From an uncultured Spirochaetia bacterium (GTDB taxonomy: Bacteria; Spirochaetota; CALGPD01), in contig CALGPD010000205.1 of assembly GCA_937960625.1 (NCBI GenBank), positions 1-30,253 on the forward strand: a stretch of DNA of 30,253 nucleotides, given 5' to 3'. A program made the translations under genes and the position numbers. Of the stretch, positions 1 to 7,809 are shown piece by piece. The notes under the pieces are model-generated. The model searched no databases. It saw nothing but the letters and a program-made list of their open reading frames with translations, and was not told where the DNA came from. Position 1 is the first letter of the stretch. Every line of letters starts with the position of its first letter.

Positions 1-402
1 ATAATATTGAATATAACTGCCATTGAGGGCATTATCTCTATATGTAGAAATTCTACTGATTCTTCCATTTTTGTAGTAATAATAACTTTTTCCCGTTAGT
101 TTGTTATCTATCCAATTCCTTTTTGTTCTAATCCTGCCGTTTCGGTAGTAAAATATCTCGGGGCCATGTAATTTATTGTACTTATAAGAAATTTTGGAAT
201 AAATCATACCCGTTCTATATTTCGTTATTTTAACACCGTGAATCTGTCCGTTTAAATACGGTGTCTTTATAATATATCTTCTATATTTTCTAGTTTTATA
301 TTTTACTTGAGCAGTTAATCCTGATGTGCAAATGAAAAGTATGCATAATAAAATAAAAAGCGGTTTAATATTATTTTTAAATTTTGTAGTTTTCAGTAAC
401 AT
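1..402 (-). CDS. Secreted YwqK/MORN-like repeat protein, C-terminus cut by window edge
   Basis: An open frame runs from an ATG at 402 to the left edge without a stop (134 codons seen). Upstream sits GGGGG, four bases before the ATG, a good ribosome binding site. Residues 1-31 look like a signal peptide: lysines, then a hydrophobic stretch ending in LTA-Q. After that comes a repeat rich in Tyr, Asn and Gly, with glycines at residues 56, 80, 104 and 128, an exact 24-residue period (for example NKLHG, NKLTG, NALNG, each followed by aromatic residues and NGRI). This is the pattern of MORN_2/YwqK-type repeats, found in exported or surface proteins and often annotated as toxin-antitoxin antitoxin YwqK, a label that does not establish function. 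Seen: signal peptide and repeats. Inferred: export. The role is unknown. Confidence 0.75.
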   Translation of the reverse strand, partial: MLLKTTKFKNNIKPLFILLCILFICTSGLTAQVKYKTRKYRRYIIKTPYLNGQIHGVKITKYRTGMIYSKISYKYNKLHGPEIFYYRNGRIRTKRNWIDNKLTGKSYYYYKNGRISRISTYRDNALNGSYIQYY

Positions 403-493
403 TTTCCCCCTATTATCAATTTAATTTATTAATACTAAAATATAATCATTCTATATTAAAATTATAAAATATTTATATAAAATTTAATTAAAG

Positions 494-1705
494 TCATTCT
501 TCTTCATCAGATGTAGATTTTTTGTCAAGAAGCCATTTTAAGTCGCTATTTTTTAAAATTTGGAATAATTCAGTTAAAATCTTGCCTATCGGAGAAATAC
601 CTTTTCCGCCGCCGTAATCCATGACTGAATAGTTATCAATCTTAATCTTGTCAAATATGTCAGGTATGCTTTCAATAAAACTATAAAGCAGTGCTTCTTT
701 ACTATAAACTTGTGTAACTTCTCTACGTAATTTATCAATTTCGGTTTTCTTGCGCGAAATTTCGGACTCAATTTCCTCGGAAGTTAATAATAAATTAAGA
801 AGTCTATGATTAATTTCTTCTATGTTTATAGCTATATTTTTCGTTAATTGTTGTATTTCTTTTTCTTTGTTCTCTTTTACAACTCTAAACTTATATTTTT
901 CCAGATATTCTTCTTCATCAATTTTTATCTGCTGCTGGGATAATTTTCTCTCTTCATTCATGCGGCTTTCTTCAACAAAAGTATTATTCTCAATATTTGC
1001 CATTTCAATGTTTTTATCAGTTGATATTCTTTCAAGTTCAGTTTTTTCCCGCATAGCATTTTCTTCCGCGGCAATTTGTTTGTCTGTAGAAATTCTCGTT
1101 TTTGCTACATCCAATCTTAAAGAATCCCTATATTGAGACTGCAAATCTTCAAACAACATATCAGACATTATCCTTACAGATTCAATACCGAGTTCATCAA
1201 AAACAATACCCCATCTTTGCTGTATGGGTTTTAGCTGTTGTTTTAAATTTTCAGCAATTTCATCTTTTTTCTTTAGAGCATCATCAATATTCATATTTGC
1301 AATAACGTGCCTGACTGCTTCAATACAAATCGTCCGAAGTTGATTATTCGTCTCTGCCATTGGGTCTTCTTCGTTGTAAAAGTTTAAAGTATTAATTGCA
1401 ATTTCCGGTTTTTCCGGGTTTATTCTCCATGCGGCATACCCTTCAATTCCAATACCTTGAAAGTCAATATTTGCGTTGTCTGTTTTAAAATATAATGTTT
1501 GCACAAAAGCAGGAATGCGTAAAAAACGTCTGAATAATTTGAAACGTTTTCCGCCTAAAATCGGTTTGGCATTTTTCTTTCCAATCTGAATTATATATTC
1601 ATTTGGCAATGCTCTTTCAAAGAAAAAGCCGGATAATTTTTTCCGTTTTTCTATATATTTTTTATGATTTTCAGATATCTTGCTTTCATTAAAATCTTCA
1701 CTCAT
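494..1705 (-). CDS. SPFH/Band 7-like protein with coiled-coil C-terminal half
   Basis: A 403-residue protein. Residues about 30-190 resemble an SPFH/Band 7 domain: a beta-rich start, the IDFQGIGIEGYAAWRI strand pair near 80-95, and the helical LRTICIEAVRHVIANMNIDD segment that is typical before the domain's end. Residues about 195-335 are a charged coiled coil, with the RISTDK motif repeated at 204 and 226, 22 residues apart, suggesting hendecad (11-residue) packing. A short C-terminal domain has a DYGGGKG stretch and an acidic tail. There is no signal peptide or clear membrane helix, unlike most stomatins and flotillins, so it is probably cytoplasmic or peripheral. SPFH proteins usually oligomerise as membrane scaffolds; the specific role here is unknown. 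The start has a modest GGGATG site upstream. It looks monocistronic. Confidence 0.7.
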   Translation of the reverse strand: MSEDFNESKISENHKKYIEKRKKLSGFFFERALPNEYIIQIGKKNAKPILGGKRFKLFRRFLRIPAFVQTLYFKTDNANIDFQGIGIEGYAAWRINPEKPEIAINTLNFYNEEDPMAETNNQLRTICIEAVRHVIANMNIDDALKKKDEIAENLKQQLKPIQQRWGIVFDELGIESVRIMSDMLFEDLQSQYRDSLRLDVAKTRISTDKQIAAEENAMREKTELERISTDKNIEMANIENNTFVEESRMNEERKLSQQQIKIDEEEYLEKYKFRVVKENKEKEIQQLTKNIAINIEEINHRLLNLLLTSEEIESEISRKKTEIDKLRREVTQVYSKEALLYSFIESIPDIFDKIKIDNYSVMDYGGGKGISPIGKILTELFQILKNSDLKWLLDKKSTSDEEE

Positions 1706-1831
1706 ATAAACATCCCGAATAAGTTATAAAATTATTATATGACACATGCAAAGAAATATCCATACTTTAATCGATATTTTTTAATCGGAATAGTTTTTTA
1801 GATTGTTTTCAATAATATTGAAAGATAGATT

Positions 1832-3418
1832 CTATTTCTTTTTACGTTTGCCCGCTAATTCTATCAAAGCTTTTTTACCGCGTTTTTGTTTTTTGAAAGC
1901 GCCTATGATTAGTTCTGCTTCTCTAAACGGAACAGTAAGAAAAGAAAACTTATCAAAAATTTGAATATCTTTTATTTTTTTCGATGCTATACTCACATTG
2001 TCATTGATAAAACATATTAATTTTTTAGGAGTCATTTTATCTTTTTTGCCAAGAGCAACGAATAAACGCGTTGTTCCGCTCCTGTCAACGGGATTTGTAG
2101 AAATATCCCTAATATTTTCATAATTGCTGTCACTTAACTCATGATTAAACGCATATTTAATAAAAGCACTTAATATTTCTTTTGCATCTCCGTATTCAAG
2201 AAGTTTTTCAGACAGGGAATTATAATCATCATAATCTCCATTTTTGAGCTCTTCAAGTACACTATTTACTAACCTGTCTTTTTTCGTTTTAATTACATCG
2301 GATATTTCCGGTACTTTGGCATATCTGATATCGCTTTTAAGTTTTTTCTTTATAAAACCTAATTTTTTATATTCGGACGGAGTTATAAAAGTTATTGCTG
2401 TTCCCTCGTTGCCGGCCCTGCCTGTTCTACCGATACGGTGAATATAAGCTTCAGAATTATGAGGCAGAGAATAATTTATTACATGGGTTAAATTATTAAC
2501 ATCAATTCCTCTGGCTGCAACATCGGTTGCAACTAAAACGTTAATTTCTTGGTCTTTAAACTTTTTAAGAATTTTTTCCCGTTGGTTTTGTGAAACATCT
2601 CCATGCAGAGCTTCGCTGTCGTATCCCCTGTTGTTTATTTTTCTCGTTACCATATCAACATCGTTTTTAGTTCTACAAAAAACAATTCCGTAGAATTCGC
2701 TTTCAATATCAATTATCCTGCAAAGCGCTTCAAGTTTATCTTTTTCATATACTTCAAAATATATCTGCTCTGTTAAAGCAGTAGTCTGATCGTTTGAAAC
2801 CAATGATATAACTTTGTAGTCATGCATAAATTTCTTAACGATTTTCATCATTGCTGAGGGCATTGTTGCTGAGAAAAACAGCATTATTTTATCTTCGTTT
2901 GTATTCTCCAGAATTTTTTCAATATCATCAATGAAACCCATATCAAGCATTTCATCCGCTTCATCTAAAACGAGATAAGAAATTTGATCTAGCAGCAGTG
3001 TCTTTCTTCTAATATGATCAATTATCCTGCCCGGTGTACCCACAACGATATGAGCCTTTTTCTTTAAACGTTTTAACTGTACTTCAATCGATTGGCCGCC
3101 ATAAACAGGAACAACGCTTAGCCTTTTGTTTCCCTTGAAAGAATTTATCTCCTCAGAAACTTGTATGGCAAGTTCTCTTGTAGGTGTGAGGATTAATGCT
3201 TGAACATGATTATTATCCTCATCCAGCTTTTCAATTAACGGCAGGCCAAATGCTGCAGTTTTACCGGTTCCGGTTTGCGCCTGTCCAACTATATCCAGTT
3301 CTTTTTTCAACAATAAAGGAATTGTTAATTCCTGAATTGGTGTAGGCTCTTCAAAGCCTTTTTTCTCAAGTGCTTTTAGGGTCTGTTCACTTAAACCCAG
3401 TTCTTTAAATTTTTCCAA
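1832..3418 (-). CDS. deaD: DEAD-box ATP-dependent RNA helicase, DeaD/CsdA type
   Basis: A 528-residue cytoplasmic RNA helicase that unwinds RNA duplexes, in relatives during ribosome assembly and cold-shock RNA decay. All DEAD-box motifs are present: Q motif (PTPIQ near 25-29), motif I AQTGTGKT at 47-54, PTRELA, TPGR, DEAD at 152-155, SAT at 183-185, VFCRT, ATDVAARGID and HRIGRTGRAG at 327-336. Residues about 449-523 match the DbpA-type RNA-binding domain, which places it with DeaD/CsdA or DbpA rather than RhlE/SrmB; length favours the DeaD group but it is shorter than E. coli DeaD. The start is TTG, supported by AAGGA seven bases upstream. It lies 44 bases downstream of ywbE on the same strand and is probably cotranscribed with it. 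Confidence 0.93.
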   Translation of the reverse strand: MEKFKELGLSEQTLKALEKKGFEEPTPIQELTIPLLLKKELDIVGQAQTGTGKTAAFGLPLIEKLDEDNNHVQALILTPTRELAIQVSEEINSFKGNKRLSVVPVYGGQSIEVQLKRLKKKAHIVVGTPGRIIDHIRRKTLLLDQISYLVLDEADEMLDMGFIDDIEKILENTNEDKIMLFFSATMPSAMMKIVKKFMHDYKVISLVSNDQTTALTEQIYFEVYEKDKLEALCRIIDIESEFYGIVFCRTKNDVDMVTRKINNRGYDSEALHGDVSQNQREKILKKFKDQEINVLVATDVAARGIDVNNLTHVINYSLPHNSEAYIHRIGRTGRAGNEGTAITFITPSEYKKLGFIKKKLKSDIRYAKVPEISDVIKTKKDRLVNSVLEELKNGDYDDYNSLSEKLLEYGDAKEILSAFIKYAFNHELSDSNYENIRDISTNPVDRSGTTRLFVALGKKDKMTPKKLICFINDNVSIASKKIKDIQIFDKFSFLTVPFREAELIIGAFKKQKRGKKALIELAGKRKKK

Positions 3419-3462
3419 TTATTTATCCTTAATATGATTTCTAATGGAGAATGAAGATTAGA

Positions 3463-3654
3463 TTATAGAATTTTTTTTACTCTTCCAATCTGTCCGTCTT
3501 GTAATCTCACTTTAATACCGTGGGGATGTGAAGGTGAATTAGTTAGAATGTCTTTTACGATGCCGTTAGTTAATTTACCCGTTCTTTGATCTTTCTTTAA
3601 AACGATACTAACACTCATTCCCGTTTTTATTTTATCACGTTTATTACAATCCAA
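3463..3654 (-). CDS. ywbE: YwbE family small protein
   Basis: A 63-residue protein matching the YwbE family (DUF2196) over its full length, with the family signatures LKKDQRTGKLT, VKDILTNS, HPHGIKVRL and DGQIGRV. The predicted fold is a small beta barrel of KOW/SH3 flavour; biochemical function is not established. The start appears to be TTG with a purine-rich AAGAAAAGAGAA stretch upstream; no in-frame ATG precedes the conserved region. It lies directly upstream of deaD on the same strand, which hints at an RNA-related role. That link is inference from position only. Confidence 0.85.
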   Translation of the reverse strand: MDCNKRDKIKTGMSVSIVLKKDQRTGKLTNGIVKDILTNSPSHPHGIKVRLQDGQIGRVKKIL

Positions 3655-3707
3655 ATTATTCTCTTTTCTTAGAAAACTAAATTTTTAAAAAATATTAACA
3701 ATATAAT

Positions 3708-3748
3708 AAAATGCCTTGATAACGTTTAAAACACTATCAAGGCATTTT
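3708..3748 (-). terminator. Strong hairpin terminator after the LRR gene
   Basis: A perfect 14-bp inverted repeat (3708-3721 with 3735-3748, core TGCCTTGATA/TATCAAGGCA) encloses a 13-base loop. On the minus strand the stem ends in TTTTATTATAT, and on the plus strand it ends in a run of seven T. It lies 64 bases beyond the stop of the LRR protein gene and upstream of ywbE, so it should end LRR transcription and insulate ywbE-deaD. Confidence 0.85.
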
Positions 3749-3812
3749 TTTCTTTATCGTTCTATATAAAATACAATTTAATTCGCTAAAAACCAATAAT
3801 AAATTATTCTTT

Positions 3813-6389
3813 TTAAGCGTATCCTTTTTTCTTTTTAGATGAAACAAGTTTTTCAGCATCTTTTTCCGCTTCTTCTTCTGATGCAAATTCTTTTGTTTTA
3901 CTTTGTCCTTCTGAACCGATCTTTCCATATCTAACCGTATGAGTATTACCCGTTATAGTTATTTCCCAGAATTTATTAGATTTTTCATCTTTATACTCAA
4001 GATATATTTTTTCCCCATCCGATTCACTTTCCTCAGAATCTCCGTCTTCACCGTTTTCAGACATATCCTCTAAGTTTGCTAAAAAATCATCAAAACTATC
4101 ATGCAATTTTTCAGGATTTTCTCCAATTTCATGTTCAAATAAGTAAACGGGATTTAATGTATCCTGAGTGTCAACCGCTAAAAATATTTCAACCATAGTA
4201 TCAATTTCAACATCCTCATAAAAAAGATTAGGAATGGCTAAGATTTTAAAATAATAGTCAGGATTATTTATTAATTGATATAACTCACAACTTTCATAAT
4301 CTTCATCCAAATAATCATCCAGCCACGAATACTGTTCTACATCTTCGAGTAATTCTTCATGAGTACCGAATATTAATGGAAGATCTAAAAAAGTAATTTC
4401 CGTGTCCCGTTTCTCAGTTAATTTTTCATAATATCCGGATTCTATAAACTCGGCATAACTCATTTTCAACTCAACTCCTCCGGATAACCTCTCGTTAATT
4501 GCACTTTCAACTTCATTAATTTTTTTAACGGTCAATCCATCACAATATTCACAATTAAATTCTTCTAAGTTTGGCAATGATTTAAGAACGGATATGTCTT
4601 TCATGTTATCTAAGCTACGGAGTTCTATTTTTTCCAGTTTACTTAATTTAGATAATGACTCAGGTAATTTCTTTAAGTTATCAATATAGTGGATTGATAA
4701 TTCCCGCAAATTACTCAATTCTCCAACAATATCAATATTACCTACTTTCTTCAAGCTCTTTATATGTAATTTTTCCAGATTCTCAAGTGTACCAATATCT
4801 CCGGGTAATTCAGTTAGTTCATCTAAATTTTGAAGAGACAGCTCTTTTAGGTTTGGTAAACCTTTTATACCTGAAATTTGAGGTAAAACTTCTAAAAACT
4901 CAAAAGTTATTTTTTCTAAACCTTTAGCCATTTCAATTTCTACCGGTAATGTTTTTAAATAATCGGAACGGTGTATCTCAAGTTCTTTTAACTTTCCGAG
5001 TTTAACAATATTTGATAAATCCAAAGTTGTTTCGATACTGCCTACACTTAAACTTTCTAGTTTTGGTAAAACAGGCAAAGTAAAAGCAGGCTGATTAACG
5101 GCTAAACTTTTAAGATCAGCATAGTTTTCCAAATATTTATCCGAAGCTTCTATATCGTTAAAGACTGTAAGCTTTTTTAACTTTTTTAATTCTTTTGGTA
5201 ATTCCTTAAACGGACAATCTGCAATATATAGTTCTTCTAGATTAGTTAAAGAAGATAGAAAACTAATGTCTTCACTTTTTGCGCTAAAATCGAGTTTTCT
5301 TAAGTTCGTTAATGAACCCAATGTTTTAGGGAGTTTTTCTACTACGCTGTAAAAAACGAGTTCTTCAAGTTCAGGAAAGTCTTTAACTCCGGAAATATAA
5401 GACAAATTTTTGTTATATCCTACAACGAGTTTTTTTAATCCCTTTAATGTCGAAAAAGAATCATTTATGTTTTTTACATTACAACTTGATAAATCTAATT
5501 CTTCCAGCAATGGCAGTTCTTTTAATTCAGAAATGTCTTCCATTTTTTCATTTTTACTTAAATCCAGTTTTTTTAGATTTTTTAATTTTGAAATACTTTT
5601 AGGAGCAGATGTAAAATAAAAACCACCAATACGGAGTTCTACTAATCCTTCCAAATTACCAACATTTTCTAATACCTGATAGTTATCTCTATTTTTTACC
5701 GTATAACAATATATGGATAAAGATTTTAAGTTTTTAAGATTGAAAATATACTCAGGTATGCCTTCAATTTCATGTGAATCAGTCATATCCAACAATTCAA
5801 GATTATGCATATCCTTTAACACTTCCCAGTCCTTAACTCCAGTGTTATACGCAACGAATAATTTCCGTAATTTAGTAAGTTTCAATAATTCTTTTGGAAT
5901 TTTTTTTAGTTTATTATTACCAACGTATAGTTCTTCCAAATTGGTTAACTTTTTTAAACCCGTTATATTGGTTATCTTATTATCAGAAATACCTAAAATT
6001 TTAAGTTGGCTAAGGGCTAAAATTTCTTCAGGGACTTTTTTTAAGTTCAAATCTTCCAGACCTAAATCTTCCAAAGTGGTTAATTCCGTGAGTATTGAAA
6101 AGTCAGAGATTTCATTACCACCGATAAATAAAGTTTTAATATTTTTCAAACTTAATATTTCTTTGGGTATCTCCTTGATGTCCATTTCTTTTAAATAAAG
6201 TTCTTCAAGCTTCACAAGTTCTTTTAAAAAGGAAAAATCTTTAATATTACAATTCTTTGACAATCTTAAAGATTTTAAATTTGTAAACAATGATATCTCA
6301 TCAATGTTTTCAGCTGTTTCTGCATTAATGCTTTGAATTTCTTCTTTGCTATTCTTTAATAGAGCATCTTGATAGTTAAATTCTTTCAT
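3813..6389 (-). CDS. Leucine-rich repeat protein with SUKH-like and WGR C-terminal domains
   Basis: An 858-residue protein without signal peptide or membrane helices. Residues about 35-630 are some 25 leucine-rich repeats in which two types often alternate: an internalin-like type (ISDFSxLxxLTxLExLxL) and a Shoc2-like type (LKKIPKELLKLxxLxxL). Residues about 640-775 are acidic and resemble the SMI1/KNR4 (SUKH) fold, ending in the typical PVYLFEHE (747-754) and DSFDDFLANL. A low-complexity acidic linker follows, then a WGR domain (about 792-858) with VRYGKIG at 819-825 where the family has WGR-IG. WGR domains bind nucleic acid or act as regulatory modules in PARPs and bacterial regulators; SUKH domains are common immunity proteins against toxins. 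A cytoplasmic interaction scaffold is the likely role, but no partner is visible. Start: ATG with AGGGGA upstream. Confidence 0.8.
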   Translation of the reverse strand: MKEFNYQDALLKNSKEEIQSINAETAENIDEISLFTNLKSLRLSKNCNIKDFSFLKELVKLEELYLKEMDIKEIPKEILSLKNIKTLFIGGNEISDFSILTELTTLEDLGLEDLNLKKVPEEILALSQLKILGISDNKITNITGLKKLTNLEELYVGNNKLKKIPKELLKLTKLRKLFVAYNTGVKDWEVLKDMHNLELLDMTDSHEIEGIPEYIFNLKNLKSLSIYCYTVKNRDNYQVLENVGNLEGLVELRIGGFYFTSAPKSISKLKNLKKLDLSKNEKMEDISELKELPLLEELDLSSCNVKNINDSFSTLKGLKKLVVGYNKNLSYISGVKDFPELEELVFYSVVEKLPKTLGSLTNLRKLDFSAKSEDISFLSSLTNLEELYIADCPFKELPKELKKLKKLTVFNDIEASDKYLENYADLKSLAVNQPAFTLPVLPKLESLSVGSIETTLDLSNIVKLGKLKELEIHRSDYLKTLPVEIEMAKGLEKITFEFLEVLPQISGIKGLPNLKELSLQNLDELTELPGDIGTLENLEKLHIKSLKKVGNIDIVGELSNLRELSIHYIDNLKKLPESLSKLSKLEKIELRSLDNMKDISVLKSLPNLEEFNCEYCDGLTVKKINEVESAINERLSGGVELKMSYAEFIESGYYEKLTEKRDTEITFLDLPLIFGTHEELLEDVEQYSWLDDYLDEDYESCELYQLINNPDYYFKILAIPNLFYEDVEIDTMVEIFLAVDTQDTLNPVYLFEHEIGENPEKLHDSFDDFLANLEDMSENGEDGDSEESESDGEKIYLEYKDEKSNKFWEITITGNTHTVRYGKIGSEGQSKTKEFASEEEAEKDAEKLVSSKKKKGYA

Positions 6390-6406
6390 CTTCTTCCCCT
6401 ATAATT

Positions 6407-6434
6407 AAAATATATTCAGTAAAATATATTCAGT
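6407..6434. repeat. Perfect 14-bp tandem duplication
   Basis: AAAATATATTCAGT occurs twice in direct succession (6407-6420, 6421-6434), and AAAATT of a third copy follows. It is the only gene-free DNA between the receiver-ATPase gene and the LRR gene. It may be a duplicated promoter element or operator. Confidence 0.85.
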
Positions 6435-6437
6435 AAA
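6409..6437 (-). promoter_or_regulatory. Candidate promoter of the LRR gene, built on a 14-bp tandem repeat
   Basis: Two head-to-tail copies of ACTGAATATATTTT (minus strand; 6407-6420 and 6421-6434) lie just upstream of the LRR gene. Read on the minus strand they create TTTACT (6437-6432), a 17-base spacer and TATATT (6414-6409), a sigma70-like pair. This would start RNA about 13 bases before the ATG, leaving only the ribosome binding site as leader. Predicted by eye. Confidence 0.4.
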
Positions 6438-6467
6438 ATTTATCAGATAATTTGTAAATATTACTTT

Positions 6468-7379
6468 TTAAGTTGATTGTTTTCCACAAGCAAAATACTT
6501 TATCAAGGTTACTTTATTACCCGGAGGCTCATAAACAACTTCATCCATTGTTGCATATGTCATAATTATTCCTCTGCCGCTAATTCTAAGAAGGTCTCTT
6601 TTTTCAATATTATTTTTAATAGTTTCATAATCAAAACCTTTGCCTTGATCAATAATAACGTATTTAACCTTTTCCCTGTCATAAAATGCTTCTACTGTAA
6701 CAGTCCGGCTGCAGTAAGGTTCCTGCTTGCTTCTATTCTCAAGTTCAGACGCATATTTGTTACCTTTACTATATATTAATTCAGCTTTCTCAAGATCATT
6801 AATTTCAAGATTTCCATGTTCGATTGCATTTGTTATCATCTCAACAAGAGCAAGGTCTATACTAATAATTTCATCATCATCGCATTGCTGATTTATTATT
6901 AAATCTCTTGAAATTGTTGAGGCAAGGTCAGAGATTAAATTAATATCATTTGGTATCTTATAAACCTTGTGAGTAGAAACAAGGTAATAATCTATATCCC
7001 TTGTTCTTTGGAGAATGGCTTTCATTTTTAAAATTTCTTTAACACTGTTTGAAATTTCATTTTTATCAATAGGCTTTGTAAAAAAATTAAAGCTGCCGTA
7101 ATCAAAAGCATCAACAGTCTGAGAATAACTATGTTCATCAACAACGATAATTATTGAAGTATCCTTATTAAAGTTTTTTACTTTTCTGATAAATTCAATT
7201 CCGTTATCCATATTAAGATTAATATCAGTTATCAATACCGTATAAATATTGCTTTTTAAGAATTCAACTCCTTGTTGAATACTCGTTGCTTGATGCGGGT
7301 TATATTCTCTAAACAAGGATGTCAATTCGTTCATGAATTCTTGTTCTTCTGTAATTAGTAAAATTTTTTCTAAATTCAT
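6468..7379 (-). CDS. Response regulator with RsbW-like ATPase output domain
   Basis: A 303-residue protein from the ATG at 7379 (an upstream TTG at 7388 is possible, but AGCGG is better spaced for the ATG). Residues about 1-120 form a receiver domain with phospho-acceptor Asp52 (ITDINL) and Lys102 (FTKP). Residues about 140-300 form a GHKL/HATPase_c domain of the anti-sigma RsbW/SpoIIAB type with N box EMITNAIEHGN (180-190), G1 DQGKGFD (244-250) and G2 SGRGI (267-271). No HisKA dimerisation domain is present, so it should phosphorylate a serine/threonine on a STAS-domain partner rather than act as a histidine kinase. It follows a small helical gene and a receiver-PP2C phosphatase in the same direction. 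Together these look like a phosphorylation-controlled partner-switching module; the target is not in the window. Confidence 0.85.
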   Translation of the reverse strand: MNLEKILLITEEQEFMNELTSLFREYNPHQATSIQQGVEFLKSNIYTVLITDINLNMDNGIEFIRKVKNFNKDTSIIIVVDEHSYSQTVDAFDYGSFNFFTKPIDKNEISNSVKEILKMKAILQRTRDIDYYLVSTHKVYKIPNDINLISDLASTISRDLIINQQCDDDEIISIDLALVEMITNAIEHGNLEINDLEKAELIYSKGNKYASELENRSKQEPYCSRTVTVEAFYDREKVKYVIIDQGKGFDYETIKNNIEKRDLLRISGRGIIMTYATMDEVVYEPPGNKVTLIKYFACGKQST

Positions 7380-7397
7380 AAAAATCAACCGCTAAAT

Positions 7398-7778
7398 TTA
7401 TTTTGTTTTAAAAAACCAAAAAATCGGATTATCGGAAAAAAATATTTCCATATTCTTATTTATTGTATCTATAAATTTTTTAATTTTTTCTGCATAAGGA
7501 GATATAATTTTTTCAGGAAATACAAAAATTATATTTATAAATCTGTCTCTAACTAGTTTTTGAAATTCCTTCTGAATGTTTTCGCTTTTTACTATCCATT
7601 CTTTTATCGCATTCACTGTGTCATCATTAAAAGCTTGGCTCTTTTGCCTTGCATTATTTAAATAACTTTCAAATTCCTCTTTAAAACCTGACAATACCCC
7701 AAAAGTTTTTAAATAATTATCTCTTGTGCGGGATAGAATTTTAAACCATTTTTGTTCTTTCTTCTCAGTGTCTGCCAT
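7398..7778 (-). CDS. Small helical protein of unknown function
   Basis: A 126-residue protein with no motif I recognise. It is charged and predicted mostly alpha-helical to about residue 75, then contains a hydrophobic and aromatic stretch (INIIFVFPEKII) and an aromatic C-terminus (PIFWFFKTK). It lacks a signal peptide. It sits 18 bases upstream of the receiver-ATPase ATG and 31 bases after the receiver-PP2C gene, all in one direction, so it is likely part of the same transcription unit. Start: ATG with CAGGTAG upstream. It could be an adaptor or target of the two neighbouring signalling proteins. Helix content slightly recalls phasins, but nothing else supports that. Confidence 0.65.
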   Translation of the reverse strand: MADTEKKEQKWFKILSRTRDNYLKTFGVLSGFKEEFESYLNNARQKSQAFNDDTVNAIKEWIVKSENIQKEFQKLVRDRFINIIFVFPEKIISPYAEKIKKFIDTINKNMEIFFSDNPIFWFFKTK

Positions 7779-7809
7779 TTCTACCTGATTATAATTAATT
7801 ATCTTATAT

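Noticed and set aside
3737..3928. Minus-strand 63-codon frame at the end of the LRR gene
   Set aside because: It overlaps the WGR-coding end in another frame and runs through the terminator hairpin.
5713..6198. Long plus-strand open frame opposite the LRR gene
   Set aside because: It is antisense to conserved repeats, has no ribosome binding site, and its length follows from the LRR codon bias.
3813..6389. Repeated DNA in this stretch as a CRISPR or other nucleotide repeat array
   Set aside because: The periodicity is at protein level (LRR units of 22-24 residues); DNA copies are not identical and there are no spacers.
7398..7778. Phasin (polyhydroxyalkanoate granule protein)
   Set aside because: Only helix content agrees; no PHA genes are nearby and the aromatic C-terminus is unlike phasins.
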